From assembly GCF_016093275.1 (NCBI RefSeq), contig NZ_JAEDAK010000004.1, positions 1 through 64,000 on the forward strand: DNA of 64,000 nucleotides. Reading direction: 5' to 3'. The notes beneath the pieces are model-generated. The model was not told where the DNA came from, did not search any database, and saw only the letters and a list, made by a program, of their open reading frames with translations. Both the position numbers and the translations under genes were made by a program. The stretch comes from Inhella proteolytica. GTDB lineage: Bacteria > Pseudomonadota > Gammaproteobacteria > Burkholderiales > Burkholderiaceae_C. Positions 8,398 through 15,687 of the stretch are shown here, piece after piece; the stretch's first letter is position 1, and the number at the start of each line of letters is the position of its first letter.

Positions 8398-9207
8398 ATG
8401 CCCATCCGCGCCATCCTTGCCGACGACGAACGCCTGATGCGCGAGCAACTGCGCGCCCGCCTCGCCGAGGTCTGGCCGGAGCTGGAGATCGTGGCCGAGG
8501 CCAAGAATGGCCTGGAGGCGGTAGAGCTGACCAAGGAGCACAAGCCCGATCTGTGCCTGCTGGACATCCGCATGCCGGGCCTGACGGGCGTCGAGGCGGC
8601 CAAGCAGATCGCCCAGCTGGAAGAGACGGACGACTGGCGCATCCCCGAGATCGTCTTCATCACCGCCTACGACCAGTACGCCGTCGAGGCCTTCGAGCAG
8701 GGCGTGGCCGATTACGTGCTCAAGCCCGCCGAGCGCGAGCGCCTGCAGCTGACGGCGGAACGCATCAAGAAGCGCCTGGCCGCGCGCGATTCAGACGATG
8801 CCGCCGGCGCCACCCCGGCCCAGCCGATCCAACAGCTGCTGCACTCCCTCTCTGCCAAGTTGCAGCCCGGCGGCGTGCCGCGCTACCTCGAATGGATCCA
8901 AGCCACCGTGGGCCAGGAAATCCGCATGATCCCGGTGGCCGAGGTGCTGTTCTTCATCTCGGACGAGAAGTACACGCGAGTGCAGACCGAGCAGATCGAA
9001 GCCCTGATCCGCAAGCCCATCAAGGAGCTGGTGGACGAGCTCGACCCGCATCTGTTCTGGCAGATCCACCGCAGCACGCTGGTGAACGTCAAGGCCATCA
9101 CCGGCATCGGACGCGACTTCCGCGGCCGTCAGCTGGTCTCGGTGAAGGGCGTGAACGAGAAGCTGGAAGTCAGCCGCAGCTACACGCACCTGTTCAAGGG
9201 GATGTAG
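8398..9207 (+). CDS. LytTR-family response regulator
   Basis: 269 residues. The receiver domain (1-120) has acidic residues DDE at 9-11, the phospho-acceptor Asp in LCLLDIRMPG (about 57) and the conserved Lys in VLKPAER (about 108). A linker of about 45 residues leads to a LytTR DNA-binding domain (about 165-265: EVLFFISDEKYTRVQT, FWQIHRSTLVNVKAI). It has an AGGAG site before the ATG and is the third gene of the kinase operon. LytTR proteins bind paired imperfect repeats in target promoters. Its 3' end overlaps the convergent beta-helix gene by 14 bases. Confidence 0.92.
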   Translation: MPIRAILADDERLMREQLRARLAEVWPELEIVAEAKNGLEAVELTKEHKPDLCLLDIRMPGLTGVEAAKQIAQLEETDDWRIPEIVFITAYDQYAVEAFEQGVADYVLKPAERERLQLTAERIKKRLAARDSDDAAGATPAQPIQQLLHSLSAKLQPGGVPRYLEWIQATVGQEIRMIPVAEVLFFISDEKYTRVQTEQIEALIRKPIKELVDELDPHLFWQIHRSTLVNVKAITGIGRDFRGRQLVSVKGVNEKLEVSRSYTHLFKGM

Positions 9208-10462
9208 GCGGCGACTGCGGCAGCTGCTCCAGCGCGGCCTGCGCGTCCTCGGTCTCGGGGCGCCAGCGCTGGTGGCTGGCCACGCTGAGCCGGTTGCCGC
9301 GGCGCGCGTGCAAGGCGGCGCTGCCCACATTGGCCTCGGCATGGGCGCTGGCTTCCTTGCCCCGCACCGTGACGCCACCGCCCCCCAGGAAGCGGTTGCC
9401 GCGCAGCACGACGCCGGCGGACTGGTTGACGTCGAAGCTGCTGTCGTTGCAGTTCAAGACCGTGTTGTCCTCGGCCAGCCCATCCAGGTGCTCGTAGCCG
9501 GCGACGTTCGGGCGCATCAGCTTGGGATCGGTCAACCCGCCGCCGAAGGAAATGCCGATCTGGAAGCCGCCCGGCTCGAAGCCCGGCCGCGGCGCGCACA
9601 CCACCCGGTTGCGCAGGAAGCGCCCGCCCTGGCCGCCGCCCTTCATGAAGAGCGCGTAGCTGATGTGGTCCCCGCCGCCCTTGGCGTAGCCCAGCACGGT
9701 GTTGTCCTCGACCGTCCAGGCGGAGGCGCCGACGAGGTCGAAGGCCACCGTCGGCGCGTCGCCCGGGCGGGGGGCCTGGTTCTCCAGCCAATTGCCCTGC
9801 ACCCGGCCGTGATCCGGCCAGCGGCCACGCTCGCCATTGACCTTGATGGCGGCATTGAAGTTGAGCAGGCGGTTGGCCTGGATCAGGCTGTGGTGGGCGT
9901 CGCCCGCCACCTGCATCGCATGCTCGCAATCGGCCGCGTTGCGGCATCGCCCCTCGATGTGCAGGCCTTCGATGACCCAGTAGGGCTGCGTGAGCTTGAG
10001 GGCCATGACGCCCTGCGCCAGCAGGCGCGCGCCGGGGCGGCCGCGCAGCACGATCGGGGCGTCGGCACGGCCGGCGCGCGGCGTCTGCAGGTAGGCGGCG
10101 ATCGGGTAGTCGCCGGCCTGCAGCTCGATCACATCGCCGGCCTGCGCTTGGTCGAAGGCCGTCCGCAGGGCGGCCACATCGGTCACCCGGACCCAGCGGC
10201 CCTGGGGCACGCGCTCTGGCAGCGCGGGCGGCGGCCAGCTGGCTTGCAGGGCTTGGGTGAGGAGCGGGTGCTGCAGATTCGCACGCCAGGCCTGCGCGCG
10301 GCTGCGCCAGTCGGGGTCCGGCGTGCGCTCCTGCCAGGCCGCCAGCGCCTGGCTCAGCGTGCGGTCCAGCCCCGGCAGCACCGGGTCCGTGCGCCCGAAC
10401 GCCCACAGACCGGCGCTGCCCCCCAGCAGAACGCCCGCGCAACCCAACCACAGCCAGCGCAT
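9194..10462 (-). CDS. right-handed parallel beta-helix protein, PL6/chondroitinase-B-like
   Basis: 422 residues. The N-terminus (RWLWLGCAGVLLGGSAG) is a membrane anchor or signal. From about residue 95 it has the opening typical of PL6 polysaccharide lyases: AAFDQAQAGDVIELQAGDY-type repeats, APIVLRGRPGARL, then many short strands with N at turn positions (RLLNFNAAIKVNG, NTVLGYAKGG, NTVLNCNDSSF, NRFLGGG). It is predicted to act on an acidic polysaccharide in the periplasm, but I could not confirm the lyase Lys/Arg pair, so it may be a binding or non-PL6 helix. Start ATG 10462 is chosen over upstream in-frame codons. Confidence 0.7.
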   Translation of the reverse strand: MRWLWLGCAGVLLGGSAGLWAFGRTDPVLPGLDRTLSQALAAWQERTPDPDWRSRAQAWRANLQHPLLTQALQASWPPPALPERVPQGRWVRVTDVAALRTAFDQAQAGDVIELQAGDYPIAAYLQTPRAGRADAPIVLRGRPGARLLAQGVMALKLTQPYWVIEGLHIEGRCRNAADCEHAMQVAGDAHHSLIQANRLLNFNAAIKVNGERGRWPDHGRVQGNWLENQAPRPGDAPTVAFDLVGASAWTVEDNTVLGYAKGGGDHISYALFMKGGGQGGRFLRNRVVCAPRPGFEPGGFQIGISFGGGLTDPKLMRPNVAGYEHLDGLAEDNTVLNCNDSSFDVNQSAGVVLRGNRFLGGGGVTVRGKEASAHAEANVGSAALHARRGNRLSVASHQRWRPETEDAQAALEQLPQSPPTSP

Positions 10463-10508
10463 GTCCAGACCCCCGTGCGAAAAGGCGCAGAGCATCGCAC
10501 CCGCAGAC

Positions 10509-10528
10509 GCTCCTTCTTACGAAGGAGC
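10509..10528. promoter_or_regulatory. perfect inverted repeat in divergent intergenic region
   Basis: GCTCCTTC-TTAC-GAAGGAGC, an 8-base perfect palindrome with a 4-base centre, lies in the roughly 200-base space between the beta-helix gene (start 10462, minus) and the LuxR-type regulator (start 10662, plus). It could be an operator for either gene, or an RNA hairpin in the regulator's leader. Confidence 0.4.
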
Positions 10529-10661
10529 AGAGAATGTCGCGCAGCCCCCTAAAGTCCCCGCCAGCGCTGTCATCCTCGAACGAGGCCTTCAGGGGGAACG
10601 GGGGGCGGTCGGGCTGCGGAACGGCCGCGTTCCGCGGCCCGATTCATTTCTAAGCTTACGC

Positions 10662-11285
10662 ATGCGCGCCCTTTGGATCGAAGACCACCAGCTGATCGGT
10701 GAATCGCTGGAAATGCTCTTGCAGGTGGTGATGCCCGAGCTCTCGCTCGACAAGGCCCGCGACCTCGACACCGCACGGCAACTCGTGCAATCCATCCCCT
10801 ACGAACTGGTGCTGCTGGACTGGTGGCTCGAACAGAGCGACGGTGCGGCCGCCATCAGCGCCCTGCGCGCCCAGGGCTGCCACGCGCCCATCATCGTGGT
10901 CTCGGGCGACGACCGCGAGCCGGTGATGCGCCGGGCGCTTGAGCTCGGCGTGGCCGGCTATGTGCGCAAGTCGGCCGGCGCGCAGGAGCTGATCGACACC
11001 CTCCAGACCGTGCTGTCCGGCGGCAAGCCTTCCACCCCGCCGGCCGCGCCGGCACGCACCGGCCTGCCACCGCTCGATCTGGCCTTGCTCTACCCCAGCC
11101 TGACGCCGCGCCAGATCGACGTGCTGGAGCAGCTGATGCGCGGCCAGTCCGACAAGCAGATCGCCCGCCTGCTCGGCATCGGCGACACCACGGTCAAGAG
11201 CCATGTGCGGGCCATCCTGGCGGCGCTGCAGGTGCGCAGCCGCGGTGAGGCCGCTCATCGGGCGCGCAGTGACGGCGCCAGCTGA
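10662..11285 (+). CDS. NarL/FixJ-type response regulator (receiver + LuxR HTH)
   Basis: 207 residues. Receiver domain: ED at 7-8, phospho-acceptor Asp in LVLLDWWLEQSDG (about 53), Lys in GYVRKSAGA. LuxR-type helix-turn-helix at about 145-200 (LTPRQIDVLEQLMRGQSDKQ, then GIGDTTVKSHVRAIL). It overlaps the following hybrid kinase by 17 bases, so the two are probably partners. The ATG at 10662 is favoured because the receiver fold begins at once (MRALWIEDHQLIG); longer frames upstream are non-coding in character. Confidence 0.9.
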   Translation: MRALWIEDHQLIGESLEMLLQVVMPELSLDKARDLDTARQLVQSIPYELVLLDWWLEQSDGAAAISALRAQGCHAPIIVVSGDDREPVMRRALELGVAGYVRKSAGAQELIDTLQTVLSGGKPSTPPAAPARTGLPPLDLALLYPSLTPRQIDVLEQLMRGQSDKQIARLLGIGDTTVKSHVRAILAALQVRSRGEAAHRARSDGAS

Positions 11286-13035
11286 AGACGGCGCGCTGAA
11301 CCCGGCCCAGCTGGAACAGCTGCAGGCCGAGCGCCTGCTGCTGCTGCGCGAGGGCGTGCGCCAGGTGCGCGGCCCGCGCTTCCTGGTGGACCTGGCCGTG
11401 GCCTGGGCGGCCTACCAGGCGGGGGCCGGCTGGGGTGCCTGGATCTACCTGGGCGTGATGACGCTGGGCCTGTGGGGCCGCAGCCTGCTGCTGGAACATG
11501 GGCTGGCGGCCGGCTGGGCGCCGGGCCGCATCCTGCGCCAGATGACGACGGTGCTGGCCGCTCTGGGCCTCGTGCACGCCGGCCTGTTCGTGCTGGTCTT
11601 CCTGCAGCCGCACAGCCATTGGCATTACCTGCTGACCATGGTGCTGGTGGGCAACGCGGCCGGCGCCGTGGCCACGGTGGCCGGCGATGTGCGCGCCTAC
11701 CTGCTGTGGGTGGCCATCTATGGCGGCAGCCTGGGCTTGGGCTGGCTGGCACGCGGCACGCAGGAGGGTCTGATCGTGGCCGGGCTGCTGGTGCTGATGT
11801 TCGGCGTGCTGGTGCGCCATGTGCACGGCGAGGGCCGGGCCCAGGTGCGCTTGGTGCGCCTGGCCGACGAGCTGCGCTCCGCACGCGACCGCGCCGAGCG
11901 CGCCAGCGAATCCAAGACCCGCTTCTTCGCTGCCGCCAGCCACGATCTGCGCCAGCCGCTGACCGCCCTGAGCTACCACGTGGCCACCGTGCAGGCCCTG
12001 GCCAGCCAGCAGAAGGACGAACGCCTGGCCCAGGTGGGTGCAGGCCTGCGCCGCGCGCTGCAGGACAGCCAGGCGCTGCTGAACAGCCTGATGGAGGTCT
12101 CGCAGCTGGACGCCGGCGCCGTGGCCGTGCAGGCCGAGGACGTGGACCTGGTCGAGCTGCTGCGCCGTTGTGCCGATGACTACGCGCCGCAAGCCAGCCA
12201 GCAGGGCCTGGCCTTCGACTGCGTGCTGCCCGAGCTGCCGCCAGGCGAGCCGCTGCGTGTGTACACCGACCCCGCCCTGCTGCGCCGCATCCTCAGCAAT
12301 CTGTTCAGCAATGCGCTCAAGTTCACCGCCCAGGGTCGCATCTGCCTGATGCTGCTGCGCGAAGGCGAGCGCGCCGCGCTGTGCGTGCAGGACAGCGGCC
12401 CGGGCATTCCACCCGAGCTGCAGGAGCGCGTGTTCGAGGAGTTCTTCCAGATCAACAACTCCGGCCGCAACCGCGCGCAGGGGCTGGGCCTGGGCCTGGC
12501 CATCGTGCGCCGGCTGGTGAACCTGCTGGGGCTGGAGCTGCGGCTGGAGAGCCAACCCGGCCAGGGCAGCTGCTTCACGCTCTGGCTGCCGCTGGGCAGC
12601 TCACAGGCTACGCACGCGCCCGCCGCGCTGGCCGGCAGCACCACGCCGGGCGGGCCCGGGCACCGCTTGCTGGTGGTGGACGACGAGGTGGCCATTCGCG
12701 ACGCGCTGGCCGAGCTGCTGATGACCCTGGGCTGGAGCGTGCGCACGGCCAGTGGCGTCACCGAGGCGCTGAGCTGCCTGAGCCCGCAGTGGCAGCCCGA
12801 GGCCCTGGTGCTGGACTACCGGCTGCGCGACGAGGTGACCGGCCTGGACGCGCTGGAGGCCCTGCGCGCCCAGGGCTGCGAAGCGCCGGCCTGGGTCATC
12901 ACCGGCGAGACCACGCCGGAGCGGGTGCAGACCCTGCTGGCCGCCGGCCTGCCGGTACGCCACAAGCCGGTGGACGGCCTGGCGCTGGCGCATGAGATCA
13001 GCGCCACCTTGCGAGGCGCGAAGGCAGCGCGCTGA
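11269..13035 (+). CDS. hybrid sensor histidine kinase/response regulator
   Basis: About 588 residues from the GTG at 11269 (start uncertain). The N-terminal 190 residues hold about six transmembrane helices. Then a short coiled linker, HisKA with phospho-acceptor His in FFAAASHDLRQPLTALSYH, an HATPase domain (NLFSNALKFTAQGR, DSGPGIPPELQERVFEEF, GLGLGLAIVRRL) and a C-terminal receiver (LLVVDDEVAIRDAL, Asp in LVLDYRLRDE, Lys in RHKPVDG). The layout fits membrane-embedded hybrid kinases with HDLRQP-type H boxes. It follows its likely partner, the LuxR-type regulator. Its 3' end overlaps the convergent YhhN gene by 38 bases. Confidence 0.88.
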   Translation: MTAPAEDGALNPAQLEQLQAERLLLLREGVRQVRGPRFLVDLAVAWAAYQAGAGWGAWIYLGVMTLGLWGRSLLLEHGLAAGWAPGRILRQMTTVLAALGLVHAGLFVLVFLQPHSHWHYLLTMVLVGNAAGAVATVAGDVRAYLLWVAIYGGSLGLGWLARGTQEGLIVAGLLVLMFGVLVRHVHGEGRAQVRLVRLADELRSARDRAERASESKTRFFAAASHDLRQPLTALSYHVATVQALASQQKDERLAQVGAGLRRALQDSQALLNSLMEVSQLDAGAVAVQAEDVDLVELLRRCADDYAPQASQQGLAFDCVLPELPPGEPLRVYTDPALLRRILSNLFSNALKFTAQGRICLMLLREGERAALCVQDSGPGIPPELQERVFEEFFQINNSGRNRAQGLGLGLAIVRRLVNLLGLELRLESQPGQGSCFTLWLPLGSSQATHAPAALAGSTTPGGPGHRLLVVDDEVAIRDALAELLMTLGWSVRTASGVTEALSCLSPQWQPEALVLDYRLRDEVTGLDALEALRAQGCEAPAWVITGETTPERVQTLLAAGLPVRHKPVDGLALAHEISATLRGAKAAR

Positions 13036-13651
13036 TCATCAGCGCGAGCGACAGCCAGTACAGGCTGTGGATCCAGACCGTGGCCAGCGGCACGCCGCCG
13101 GCGAAGCGGTCGATGGCGATCAGGCTGTCCGACACCAGGAAGGCCGCGCCCCCCAGCGCAGCAAAGCCCGCTGCCGGGCTGCGCGCCTGCAACCACCAGG
13201 CCGCCCCCTGGCCGGCCATGGCCACCAGCACGGCCACATAGACCAGCACGGACGCGCGCAGATCGGCCGGCAGGCCCGGCCACAGCACCAGACCGATCAG
13301 CAGGCCGGCCAGACCCGCGTACTCAATAAAGGGCCAGGGCGGGCGCCCGAAGCGGGACTGCGTCGTCATGCTGCGGATGAAGGCCAGGTGCGCCAGCAGA
13401 AAGCTCACCAGGCCCGGCAGAAAGCCCTGCTCGGGCCAGAGCAGCGCCACATCGCCGCCGAGCGAGAACACCAGGCCCACGCGCAGCCAGCGCCGCTGCA
13501 GGAACTGCTGCGCCCCGCGCGGCCAGGCCCAGGCCATCAGCAGCAGGGTGGCGGCCGGCTTGGCGGCAAAACGCAGTGCTGCGGGCAGCAAGGCCAGATC
13601 GGCAGCAATGAACACGGCGCCGCAGAGCGCGGCCAGGACCAAGAGGATCAC
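12998..13651 (-). CDS. YhhN family membrane protein (lysoplasmalogenase-like)
   Basis: 217 residues with about eight transmembrane helices. Segments such as FAAKPAATLLLMAWA, LVFSLGGDVALLW, FLLAHLAFI and GGAAFLVSDSLIAIDRF match the YhhN/TMEM86 family, whose characterised members hydrolyse the vinyl-ether bond of lysoplasmalogen; KPxxT, GD and SD residues are conserved. Start is the GTG at 13651, with a strong AAAGGAG site just upstream and a 4-base overlap with the rep stop codon. It is the last gene of the four-gene minus-strand operon. Confidence 0.83.
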   Translation of the reverse strand: MILLVLAALCGAVFIAADLALLPAALRFAAKPAATLLLMAWAWPRGAQQFLQRRWLRVGLVFSLGGDVALLWPEQGFLPGLVSFLLAHLAFIRSMTTQSRFGRPPWPFIEYAGLAGLLIGLVLWPGLPADLRASVLVYVAVLVAMAGQGAAWWLQARSPAAGFAALGGAAFLVSDSLIAIDRFAGGVPLATVWIHSLYWLSLALMISALPSRLARWR

Positions 13652-15687
13652 GGTTTCTCCTTTGGGGCGCTGGCCTCCCGCGCTGCCACCTCGGCGGCCA
13701 TGCGCGCCTTCAGCGCCAGCAGCTCGGCGCGCGGGTCGCGCTTGGGGCCGCCTTCGCCCAGGCGCATCTCTTCCACAAAGCGGCTGGGCCGCGCCATCAG
13801 CATCTCGCGACCCTTCTTGCGCCGGCGCAGCACGCTCACCGCCAGGGTGCGGCGCGCGCGCGTGATGCCGACATACATGAGCCGACGCTCCTCGGCCAGG
13901 CGCTCGGGAGTGATGGGGTCGTCGTCGGAGTGGAAGGGCAGCAGGCCCTCCACCACCGAGGCCAGCACCACATGCGGCCACTCCAGGCCCTTGGAGGCAT
14001 GCAGGGTCGAAAGCACCAACTGGTCCTGGTCGTCGCCGCGCTCCATCAGGCTGAGGATGACGTTCAGGGTCTGGGCCACGTCGAGCAAGGTGGCCTCCTC
14101 GCGGTCGGTGCCCTCGCCGCCGCAGCGGCGCGCCATCCAGTCGACGAAGTCCAGCACATTGCTCCAGCGGTTCGCCGCGGTCTTCTCGCTGTCCTCGCCG
14201 TCCATCAGATGGGACTCGTAGCCGATCTCCTCCAGCCAGGCCATCGCCAGGGTGCGCGCTGCAGCGCCGCCCACCGCATCTCGGGCGCGCCCGGCCAGGT
14301 CGTTCACGTAGCGGCCGAACTCGTGCAGGCCGTGCAACTGGCGCGGGCTCATCACGGTGTCCAGGCTCTCCTGGAACAGGGCCTCGAACAGGCTGGTCTT
14401 GCGCGCGCCGGCGAACTGGCCCAACGCCGCCAGGGTCTGGTGACCGATACCACGCTTGGGAGTGGCGACGGCACGCAGAAAGGCCGGGTCGTCGTCGGGG
14501 TTCACCAGCAGACGCAGCCAGGCGCACAGGTCCTTGATCTCGGCGCGCTCGAAGAAGCTCTGGCCCCCGCTCACCTTGTAGGGCACCTGGGCGCGGCGCA
14601 GCGCCTGCTCGAACAGCTTGGCCTGGTGGTTGGCGCGGTAGAGGATGGCGCAGTCGCTCCATTTGCCGTTCGCGCCATCGGCGTTCTTCTTGGCGACGAG
14701 ACGGGCGACGGCGCGCTCGGCCTCGTGCACCTCGTCGTCGCACTCCAGCACCGTCACCGGCTCGCCCTCACCCAGGTCGCTCCACAGCTTCTTCTCGAAC
14801 AGCTTGGGGTTGGCGGCGATCACATGGTTGGCGGCACGCAGGATGGCGCTGGTGGAGCGGTAGTTCTGCTCCAGCGCAATCACCTGCAGCGCCGGGTAAT
14901 CGGTCTGCAGGCTCTTCAGGTTTTCCAGCGTGGCGCCGCGCCAGCCGTAGATGCTCTGGTCGTCGTCGCCCACCGCCGTGAAGATGCCGGTCGCGCCCAC
15001 CAAGCCCTTGAGCAGCGCGTACTGCACGGCATTGGTGTCCTGCACCTCGTCGATCAGCACATGACGGTAGCGCTGCTGCCAGCGCGCGGCCACCTCCGCG
15101 TTCGTGCTCAGGAGCTTGAGCGGCAGGCCGATCAGGTCGTCGAAGTCCACCGCCTGGAAGGCCGCCAGGCGCTCGCTGTAGGCCTGAAAGATCAGCGCGG
15201 CCTGGCGTTCGGATTCGCTCTCGGCCACGGCCAGGGCGCCAGCGGCGTCCAGGCCCTCGTTCTTCCACATCGAGATCTGCCACTGCCAGATCTTGGGCAG
15301 CTTGGCATCGGTGGTGCTGGCACAGTCGCGGATCAGGCCCGTCACATCGTCGCTATCGAGGATGGAGAACTGCGGCTTGAGGCCCAGCAGCGGGCCCTCC
15401 TCGCGCAGGAAGCGCACGCCCAGCGCGTGGAAGGTCGAGATGGTCAGCTTGGCCGCCGCCTTGCCGCCCACCAGCTCCTTGGCGCGCTCGCGCATCTCCT
15501 GCGCGGCCTTGTTGGTGAAGGTGATGGCGGCGATCTGCTCGGGTCGCAGCCCGCTTTGCAGCAGGCGCACGATCTTGTGCGTGATGACGCGCGTCTTGCC
15601 CGAGCCCGCGCCGGCCAGCACCAGGCAGGGCGTATGCAAATGGTTGACGGCCGCCATCTGGGCGGCGTTCAGACCGACCGCGCTCAC
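13648..15687 (-). CDS. rep: ATP-dependent DNA helicase Rep (UvrD/Rep superfamily 1A)
   Basis: 679 residues, the usual Rep length. All SF1 motifs are visible: Walker A LAGAGSGKTRVITHK near 25, Ia FTNKAAQEMRERA, II IDEVQDTNAVQ (Val where E. coli has Tyr), III VGDDDQSIYGWRGA, IV LEQNYRSTSAILRAAN, the Rep-like SGGQSFFERAEIKDL, V LHASKGLEWPHV, VI LMYVGITRARRTL, and the C-terminal PSRFVEEM. It unwinds DNA 3' to 5' and helps replication forks pass bound proteins. The GTG start at 15687 overlaps the ligase stop codon by four bases. Confidence 0.93.
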   Translation of the reverse strand: MSAVGLNAAQMAAVNHLHTPCLVLAGAGSGKTRVITHKIVRLLQSGLRPEQIAAITFTNKAAQEMRERAKELVGGKAAAKLTISTFHALGVRFLREEGPLLGLKPQFSILDSDDVTGLIRDCASTTDAKLPKIWQWQISMWKNEGLDAAGALAVAESESERQAALIFQAYSERLAAFQAVDFDDLIGLPLKLLSTNAEVAARWQQRYRHVLIDEVQDTNAVQYALLKGLVGATGIFTAVGDDDQSIYGWRGATLENLKSLQTDYPALQVIALEQNYRSTSAILRAANHVIAANPKLFEKKLWSDLGEGEPVTVLECDDEVHEAERAVARLVAKKNADGANGKWSDCAILYRANHQAKLFEQALRRAQVPYKVSGGQSFFERAEIKDLCAWLRLLVNPDDDPAFLRAVATPKRGIGHQTLAALGQFAGARKTSLFEALFQESLDTVMSPRQLHGLHEFGRYVNDLAGRARDAVGGAAARTLAMAWLEEIGYESHLMDGEDSEKTAANRWSNVLDFVDWMARRCGGEGTDREEATLLDVAQTLNVILSLMERGDDQDQLVLSTLHASKGLEWPHVVLASVVEGLLPFHSDDDPITPERLAEERRLMYVGITRARRTLAVSVLRRRKKGREMLMARPSRFVEEMRLGEGGPKRDPRAELLALKARMAAEVAAREASAPKEKP

